A stretch of 48,727 bases of DNA, taken from JAOUFP01 sp963801505 (GTDB lineage Bacteria > Nitrospirota > Thermodesulfovibrionia > Thermodesulfovibrionales > UBA6898). The position numbers and the translations under genes were made by a program. Under the pieces are notes generated by a model. That model worked only from the letters and a program-made list of their open reading frames with translations, searched no databases and had not been told where the DNA came from. Each line of letters begins with the position of its first letter. Position 1 is the stretch's first letter. Below are positions 43,177 through 48,727 of the stretch, in pieces. The stretch lies in the NCBI GenBank assembly GCA_963801505.1, contig CAWDEY010000015.1:1-48727 (forward strand). Reading direction: 5' to 3'.

Positions 43177-44217
43177 ATGCATGTATCAATTGCCTTCAGA
43201 GTCGTAAGGTATATCTCAGTTCTGGTGGTGATGGTGTTTGTCTGGCTCCTGCTGGGAATGGTTTATCTTGACCATTACGTGAAGCCATTTGACAGACTTA
43301 TACCATTGCTGATGCCTTGGAAAGAACCGCCAGCCATTTCCGGAAAAGCCACGGTGGAGAAGCGTATTTTGATGATGCAGGGGCAGCTGGATGCCTCCAA
43401 CAAGGCTTCTAATTATGCGTTCCTGATTATGCTCAGCTCCTTTGCCTTGTTATGCATTTATCTCACCTTTGTGTATCAGCAGAAACAGCGAAGGGCAAGG
43501 GAAAACGAATTGCTTTCTTTGAAGAATCAGGAGATTGCGCGGCGTAATGAATTTATTCGCTACATTTCTGCCACCATAGGGCATGAATTTAAAAATAACC
43601 TCGGGCGGATAAAACGCCGGATTGACCTGCTTCCCGAGCTTCCTCAGGATGCCAGAAGTCGTATCGATGACAATCTCGATAAGCTCTTTGCTGATATAGA
43701 CATCTTCAAAAAGATTTCGGATGAGCGGGAAGCCGGGCTGATAGATTTTGCTAAGGTCGACCTGAAGGAGATGCTTGCCAGCTTCGGCGGCCAATACAAT
43801 GATTCCGCTGACTTCACTTTTCAGGACAGGATGTTCCCTCCTTCGATCTTCGCTTCACGGACCCTCTTGAAAACGGTTTTTGAAAATCTGATAGACAATT
43901 CCATAAGATATAAAAAACTTGAGCAGGTCCATGCCCGCATCCATGTATCCTGCTCCATGGATGTTGATGGGAAGCGGAGGTATGTTTCCCTGTCATTCCG
44001 GGATGAGGGAATCGGCATGGATGAGCAGGAGGCCGATCAGTGTTTTTACAAGAGAAAGCATTCTCCTGCGGGATGGGGACAAGGCCTTTATTTTGCCAAA
44101 TATGTAATCGGGCTCCATGCGGGAAAAATCAGGGTTGGTAAAGAATATACTGCCTTGGGAGTAGGGACCGAGATGATCATTCATCTCCCATTTGTTGAGG
44201 AGACTGTAAATGTTTAG
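43177..44217 (+). CDS. Membrane sensor histidine kinase
   Basis: 346 residues. Two TM helices (about 8-30 and 82-103) bracket a short periplasmic loop, followed by a short coiled coil. HisKA motif ISATIGHEFKNNLGRIKRRI with His about 135. N box VFENLIDNSIRYK, G1 FRDEGIGMDEQ, F-like CFYKRKHSP, G2 GWGQGLYFAKYVIGLHAGKI. The sensor loop (about 50 residues) has no known domain. It overlaps the response regulator by 8 bp. No ribosome site is obvious at the ATG. Confidence 0.9.
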   Translation: MHVSIAFRVVRYISVLVVMVFVWLLLGMVYLDHYVKPFDRLIPLLMPWKEPPAISGKATVEKRILMMQGQLDASNKASNYAFLIMLSSFALLCIYLTFVYQQKQRRARENELLSLKNQEIARRNEFIRYISATIGHEFKNNLGRIKRRIDLLPELPQDARSRIDDNLDKLFADIDIFKKISDEREAGLIDFAKVDLKEMLASFGGQYNDSADFTFQDRMFPPSIFASRTLLKTVFENLIDNSIRYKKLEQVHARIHVSCSMDVDGKRRYVSLSFRDEGIGMDEQEADQCFYKRKHSPAGWGQGLYFAKYVIGLHAGKIRVGKEYTALGVGTEMIIHLPFVEETVNV

Positions 44218-45100
44218 TGTCCTTATCGCTGATGATGACTACGAGGACAGGGAACTCCTGAAACTTGAAATTAAACGGGCCCTTGGTCCCGTGGAACCTG
44301 ATCTCAGATTTTATGAAGCTGTCAGCGTCAGACAGGCCTTGCATCTCTTAACCACAAGGATTTTCGATCTTATGACGTTGGATATAGAATTTGACCGCAT
44401 GACCGAGGGAATTGATGCCCTTCCCGAGATATTCGAAAATTACCCGACACTGAATATCATCGTCATAAGCGGCAAGCTGAATAAAAGCGAAGTTTCCGAA
44501 CAATTATTCCGCTTTACAAAAGATAATGTCTTAAAGGGAAAACGCTGGGCAAGACATTTCGATGTGCTGGACAAAAAGGACGATAAGACTGAAACCCTGC
44601 AGCGTTCTTATTCCTTTTCTTTCAAGCAGAAAGAGGTCTCCGATAAGGTGCGGGAACTTTTTCTTCTTGCCGAATCCTACCTCGAAAAAAATATGCTGGA
44701 CAAGTGTATGGAGATATATAAAAGGATACAGAACATTGCCCCCGGAGAGATTGAGTTGAATGAAAACATCCATATATTTGAAGGCGCCATAACGGCTGAG
44801 CATGCGAGGGAGTATTACAGAAATGGAGATAAGGTTGTGGCGTCCCTCATTTTGGGACATTACCTGGAAAGCCGGCTCAAGGCGTTCACCAGTAGAATAC
44901 TGGGGTCTTCTTTTCCTGCCCTTTCAGATTGCTTGAAAGCACTGGAGCAGACCGACCATATCAGCAGATACCGGAAAGGCCTGTTTCAGATGCTGTTACG
45001 TTTAAGGAACAAGGCTGTCCATAATCCGACAACCCTGTCGGAAGAGGACTTTGATATGGCGATAAAGAACCTGGGATTGTTGGAGGATACGTTGCAATGA
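44210..45100 (+). CDS. Response regulator with HEPN-like output domain
   Basis: 296 residues. Receiver: IADDDYEDRELL, phospho-acceptor in MTLDIEFD (Asp58), VISGKLN, Lys in NVLKGKRW. A central helical part (EKNMLDKCMEIYKRI, TPR-like) leads to a C-terminal all-helical domain with ILGHYLESRLKAF and LRLRNKAVHNPTTLSEEDF. The R-N-K-A-V-H string (266-271) is the Rx4H signature of HEPN domains (DUF4145-like), which often cut RNA. No DNA-binding domain. Overlaps both neighbours (8 and 4 bp). Confidence 0.82.
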   Translation: MFSVLIADDDYEDRELLKLEIKRALGPVEPDLRFYEAVSVRQALHLLTTRIFDLMTLDIEFDRMTEGIDALPEIFENYPTLNIIVISGKLNKSEVSEQLFRFTKDNVLKGKRWARHFDVLDKKDDKTETLQRSYSFSFKQKEVSDKVRELFLLAESYLEKNMLDKCMEIYKRIQNIAPGEIELNENIHIFEGAITAEHAREYYRNGDKVVASLILGHYLESRLKAFTSRILGSSFPALSDCLKALEQTDHISRYRKGLFQMLLRLRNKAVHNPTTLSEEDFDMAIKNLGLLEDTLQ

Positions 45101-45744
45101 GTAAGGGAGTCAGTAGAAGAAAAATCATCCTGCCGCCAGGGCCTATATTAATCCTTACTCTCATCGGCCTGTTGCTTTTAAGTGCACTTCTGTATTATAG
45201 GGCGGTCAGGATACAGAGGTTCCTGGAGCCGGTCCTTGCCATTACGCAGCCCAGGATAACCTTTTCCAATAATATCAACAATCTGCTCTTAAGAGAATTC
45301 GGCAAAGAAGAGAGCAAGGGGATAAAAGTTAAGCCTGGCTCAATCCTCGTGGAACAATCCCTACTGATTGCCGGTGTCCATAACACAACAGGGGAAGACA
45401 CGGTCCTGACGAAGTTAGGCCGTGTTTTTCTGGCTGCCCTCAGTGACCCCGCTATCAGGGACAATATCAGCCTTATTATTGTGATCGCAAGAGTCCCCCT
45501 TGGTCCGGAGATGGAATCGAATAAAGAGTTCAGATATCAGATACAACAAAGGGCCGAGTTAATACTGAATTCAATTTTTAAGGTCGCACCCGAGCTTGAA
45601 AGGAACTATGGGGGATACTTTGCAGCTACTGCCCTGCCGGTGGATCCTGAGGTGAAAGACACCGACTGGATAGAATTCCGGATAATACCAACCGAAAGAT
45701 TACATATAGAGGTACTTCAGAAGCTGGAAAAATATGCTTATTAA
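45097..45744 (+). CDS. Single-TM protein with OmpA-like C-terminal domain
   Basis: 215 residues. Cytoplasmic RRK stretch, TM helix about 15-33 (LILTLIGLLLLSALLYY), then a periplasmic domain. SLIIVIARVPLGPEMESNKE, then FRYQIQQRAELILNSIF, mirrors the OmpA/MotB order (strand, loop, N.ELS..RA helix), but the usual GHTD peptidoglycan motif is not kept. Coupled to the regulator by ATGA. Probably senses or ties to the cell wall; the assignment is moderate. Confidence 0.6.
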   Translation: MSKGVSRRKIILPPGPILILTLIGLLLLSALLYYRAVRIQRFLEPVLAITQPRITFSNNINNLLLREFGKEESKGIKVKPGSILVEQSLLIAGVHNTTGEDTVLTKLGRVFLAALSDPAIRDNISLIIVIARVPLGPEMESNKEFRYQIQQRAELILNSIFKVAPELERNYGGYFAATALPVDPEVKDTDWIEFRIIPTERLHIEVLQKLEKYAY

Positions 45745-46056
45745 TCGTGAACGCCTTTCTCTTTCCGCGAGTCATGCCTCACTTTGTTACAACATCCTGA
45801 GGAACATGCGAAACAATCTTACAGGAAGGATCTGAAACTCAGCCCTCTTCCATTTCTGTTCAATGCCGTATGTAACATGCCTGTTGCCAAATTATATTGC
45901 AGATGTTAGGTTCAAGGGGAACACCCCGTCAGGCGACGACAATCTGACGACATTAAGATTTCGCCGGGAAAGTAGGTAAGATGAGGACCAACATCGTAAC
46001 TAAGAGTGCTAGACAGACCTTTCATTTCTTCCTTCAACATAACGTCATATGGATTG
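45745..46056. other. Gap with no visible gene
   Basis: 312 bp between convergent units. No clear hairpin terminator, ORF or tRNA seen on either strand. Confidence 0.5.
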
Positions 46057-46773
46057 TCAATTATATCCCAAAAAATGTTCCCACTTGATTCTTTCCTTAG
46101 GAAGTTTCAATTCATCGAGCAAAAGAGAGCGTAAAGAATCGACCATTTTCGGTGGTCCACAGACATAAAAAACTCTATCATGATAATCAGGAATCTCATT
46201 TCTAACCATTTCGCTGTCAATGTGTCCCGTTCGTCCTTTCCAAGCTAGCTTATCCGATGGGTCAGTTAACGTATAAACAACTTTGAGCTTTTCATTATCC
46301 GCCTCCATTTGAAGGAAATCTGCATAAAAAGCAATATCCTCTTCTGCCCTGTTTCCATAAATAAGCACTATGTCGGTAGGAAGATATTTGTCACATGCAT
46401 ACTTACATATACTTCTGATAGCAGTTATTCCAATCCCACCTGATAGAAATGCAATTTTGTTATACTCCCCTTCAAAGGTGAAAAAACCGTAAGGCAAACT
46501 AATTCTTGCCCAATCTCCTGTTTTCATTTTGTCTAATGCCAGGGAAAATTCATTTTTTGTTATTCTCTTTGTGAATTCGACATATCCCTTCTCAGTAGGT
46601 GAAATAGAAAAGGAAAAATGCTTTGTTGTTTCTTGACCATTTATTTTGATCGTTAATACAAAATATTGCCCCGGTTTAAAATCTATATCTTCCGGGGCAG
46701 CAAATCTAAAACTTTTTATATCATATGTTCTTTGGATTATGTCAATAAACTGTGTCTCAAATTCTTTTACCAT
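46057..46773 (-). CDS. FAD/NAD(P)-binding ferredoxin reductase-like protein
   Basis: 238 residues. FNR fold: FKPGQYFVLTI and KHFSFSISP (the FAD-binding R/K-x-F/Y-S-x-S), MKTGDWARISLPYGFF, then nucleotide-binding LSGGIGITAIRSI, YGNRAEEDI and FYVCGPPKMVDSL. No iron-sulphur domain. Its ATG touches the stop of the upstream DUF2769 gene, so they form one unit. Likely passes electrons between NAD(P)H and a small acceptor. Confidence 0.88.
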   Translation of the reverse strand: MVKEFETQFIDIIQRTYDIKSFRFAAPEDIDFKPGQYFVLTIKINGQETTKHFSFSISPTEKGYVEFTKRITKNEFSLALDKMKTGDWARISLPYGFFTFEGEYNKIAFLSGGIGITAIRSICKYACDKYLPTDIVLIYGNRAEEDIAFYADFLQMEADNEKLKVVYTLTDPSDKLAWKGRTGHIDSEMVRNEIPDYHDRVFYVCGPPKMVDSLRSLLLDELKLPKERIKWEHFLGYN

Positions 46774-46995
46774 TTATTCTGCTTTTCCCTTGATGCAATA
46801 GTAATAACCGTTCAGGCCACATTTATTCCAGACTCCGCATGCCCCACAATTGCATCCTGTTTCCTGCTTTGGAGAAGCGCTCTTCCCTCTGGCGCAGAAT
46901 AGGAATTCTCCTTTTATCTCAGGATAACTGGGACACTGCCCACAAAATTGAGTACATATTTTTTCGTTCTCTTGGGTATCGGCTACTTTAGGCAT
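46774..46995 (-). CDS. DUF2769-type Cys-rich protein
   Basis: 73 residues from ATG 46995 with GGAGG before it. CTQFCGQCPSYPEIKGEFLF CARGKS, then CNCGACGVWNKCGLNGYYYC IKGKAE: the cysteine order of DUF2769, which probably binds Fe-S or zinc. Coupled to the FNR-like reductase, its likely electron partner. Confidence 0.75.
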   Translation of the reverse strand: MPKVADTQENEKICTQFCGQCPSYPEIKGEFLFCARGKSASPKQETGCNCGACGVWNKCGLNGYYYCIKGKAE

Positions 46996-47330
46996 AATAA
47001 CCTCCATAATTGCAATCGAGTTTTTTAAAAGGGAATGTAACCTCCCCTCAATAATTGTACCACATGTAAAGTAGTAGTCGGCTGCCCATAGTCTGTATTA
47101 TTACCCTTGGAGCTTGGTGTCTGTAACCCCTTGAAGTCAACACCAGCGATATGATTTAGACACAGGTATGTTACAAATGGCATTTGATAAAAATAGGAGA
47201 GACCACCGCTCCTCTGAATTACAATTGGAAATTGATGCCATCGTCATATAGAATACGAGGGCAAAAGATGCTTTTGAAGATTCTGATCTACCCCTGCGGG
47301 TATCTTAGCATTACAAGTGAGGTATAAGGG
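46996..47330. other. Gap with possible promoter for the HNH gene
   Basis: 335 bp. TTGGAA (47225-47230), 16 bases, then TATAGA (47247-47252) could be a weak sigma-70 promoter for the HNH-lectin gene. No gene seen. Confidence 0.35.
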
Positions 47331-48203
47331 ATGAAGGATTACGATAAGAAAAAGTTGTGGGGACGGTCGGGAAACATATGTAGTTTCCCCGCCTGCAACA
47401 TTGAGCTTGTGCCCGAGCAACGTGCAAATCGAGTAATTGGAGAAGAAGCTCATATAAAGGGCGAAAAGCCTGTTGCCCCGCGATATGACTCGACTCAATC
47501 ACCTGAAGATAGAGACAGCTATGAAAATCATATTCTTCTTTGTCCGACTCACCATACAGAAATAGATTCCGCCCCAGAGAAGTGGACTGTAGACATTCTT
47601 CTACAGATCAAAACTAAGCACGAACAACAGATTATCAACAATCGAAAACATCCCGAACTTATGGATGCACTTAAAAAGCTAGTACAACAATATGAACCAC
47701 CTGAGAATTTTTTAGATCTTAATGTTTCAGATATAATTGAGGACCCCACTGGGGTGAAAATCGTGCGCGTTGACGCCTCGAAGGAAGGAGGAGCCAATAC
47801 TAATATCCAAGTTCACACTGGACAGAAAATAGCTTTCTTTGCACGCGGACTTATCTCCTACGATGGTGGATATCACTTTACTACTCCGGATGGGATTCTT
47901 TGCAATGAATATGGGCTTCCTACGATGATGACTAACGCAAACGGGGATAATGTTTTTGCTGTCTGGCCGCATAAGGAGGCATATATAACAAAAGGGAAAG
48001 AGTTGGGGCGAATAGGTTCTCTATTCGGGTGGATAGAGACGTACAGCCCGGAGAAAGCTTTCTTTATTGGCAGCAGGAGAGAAATTATTGCGGCTGAAGA
48101 TGGCATCCTTTACCTTTCAGTAAATGATGCGAAAGGCACTTACAGTGACAACGATGGAGAATTCAGAGTTGACATAAGCATAATAAAGACAGACACGCCG
48201 TGA
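47331..48203 (+). CDS. HNH endonuclease fused to a PA-IL (LecA)-like domain
   Basis: 290 residues. N-terminal HNH with zinc cysteines: GRSGNICSFPACNIELV, GEEAHIKGEKPVAPRYD, and NHILLCPTHHTEID, as in HNH effectors. A helical linker (about 85-140) is followed by a C-terminal beta domain: IQVHTGQKIAFFARGLISY, GKELGRIGSLFGWI, FFIGSRREIIAAEDGILYLS, VNDAKGTYSDNDGEFRVDIS. The GRIG..IG....A..DG.LYL.VND..DN.G.F.V order is that of PA-IL-like sugar-binding folds. A sugar- or nucleotide-sensing nuclease is inferred. AT-rich like the defence genes. Confidence 0.78.
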   Translation: MKDYDKKKLWGRSGNICSFPACNIELVPEQRANRVIGEEAHIKGEKPVAPRYDSTQSPEDRDSYENHILLCPTHHTEIDSAPEKWTVDILLQIKTKHEQQIINNRKHPELMDALKKLVQQYEPPENFLDLNVSDIIEDPTGVKIVRVDASKEGGANTNIQVHTGQKIAFFARGLISYDGGYHFTTPDGILCNEYGLPTMMTNANGDNVFAVWPHKEAYITKGKELGRIGSLFGWIETYSPEKAFFIGSRREIIAAEDGILYLSVNDAKGTYSDNDGEFRVDISIIKTDTP

Positions 48204-48727
48204 ATTGCTTTTGCCAACCCCATAGCTCTACACTTCTTCCGTAAATCCGCATAGATTTTTTTCGGCGACACCTGTTGTTAAGTCGGAAGGAATCGGGTCC
48301 CAAGGCCCTCAGAATCCTTTCTGTTAAGGCTCGCAAACCAATGTGTAGTACGGGACAAATTCTATCTTGCCGAGAAACTGCGCCTTTTTTTATCGATTTT
48401 AAAAAATAACTATCAAGGGTCATTGCTGGGCGCTCAGTTCAATAGCCTATGTTCCTTTCTATATTCAATTCTTTGTGGTGCGTCTTTCGGGCATACCCTT
48501 CAAGATTTTTGTTTTGCAGGCTTGCGGAGTATCAGGTGAACATTATGGTCACGAGGATAGGGGCAAGACTGTTAATTTTAAGGTGTCAGCAAAAGCATAC
48601 ATTTCTTGAACCCGGTTTGTTTGCGTATTGAACTTCCATATCAGAATAGCCGGGTTTACTGGAAAGAGAGGAAGGAATGGGCCGGAACAGATAGCCGCTG
48701 AATCTCTTAAAAATCATAAATCTTCCA
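48204..48727. other. Right end, no gene seen
   Basis: 524 bp with only short open frames on both strands, without ribosome sites or recognisable motifs. Confidence 0.5.

Noticed and set aside
45097..45744. ZorB-like protein of a Zorya defence system
   Set aside because: There is no ZorA-type MotA partner or ZorC/D/E nearby, and the domain lacks clear MotB residues.

Overview
The window looks like a chromosomal segment of a Gram-negative anaerobe, most plausibly a Nitrospirota (Thermodesulfovibrio-like) or deltaproteobacterial relative. This is inferred from type IV pilins controlled by a sigma-54-type promoter, a giant CoA-dehydratase activase, lipid A genes with a 3-amino-sugar gene pair, a ferredoxin:thioredoxin-reductase-like protein, and the general gene style. 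No rRNA is present, so the lineage is not proven.

Layout. 1-2.1 kb: 3' part of a two-domain acyl-CoA dehydratase activase (minus strand, runs off the left edge). 2.3-6.0 kb: type IV pilin cluster with two tandem pilins, a TMTC-like membrane glycosyltransferase/TPR protein and a third pilin-like protein. 6.1-8.8 kb: uvrA. 8.8-9.9 kb: an AT-rich mini-island (single-domain response regulator, small membrane protein, integrase relic) beside a tRNA array (Lys, Arg, His, Arg on minus; Ala on plus). 11-21.2 kb: conserved core: a membrane protein, dnaE-accA, then a sugar dehydrogenase - aminotransferase - lpxB - waaA lipid A operon. 21.5-23.7 kb: two unknown proteins and a glutaredoxin / FTR-catalytic-subunit pair.

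23.7-34 kb is an accessory defence and toxin-antitoxin region. It holds a duplicated NUDIX gene (first copy frameshifted) flanking an RHH-PIN pair, a PLD-helicase-DUF3427 protein translationally coupled to the intact NUDIX gene, a membrane-anchored Mrr-like nuclease, HigBA (toxin frameshifted) between 180-bp direct repeats, AbrB-Doc, and remnants of HicBA and a second Fic gene. 34-40.6 kb is rich in broken genes: a TrxR-like flavoprotein, an anion permease, a zinc-ribbon protein, a GH43 enzyme, DoxX and an exported protein. Hsp20 is intact there.

41-48.7 kb: an S1-domain protein; a tightly overlapping three-gene cassette (membrane histidine kinase, response regulator with a HEPN-like RxxxxH output domain, OmpA-like membrane protein); a DUF2769 / FNR-like reductase pair; and an HNH nuclease fused to a PA-IL (LecA)-like domain. 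The last two systems and the NUDIX-helicase pair are the best candidates for something undescribed.

Recurrent non-coding structure is notable. Degenerate tandem repeats with a 7-bp period occur between genes and also in frame inside two conserved proteins (the activase and UvrA). Imperfect inverted-repeat elements ending in CACAGAG-type words occur four times between 10.8 and 19.9 kb. All family assignments come from reading motifs by eye; no database search was run.
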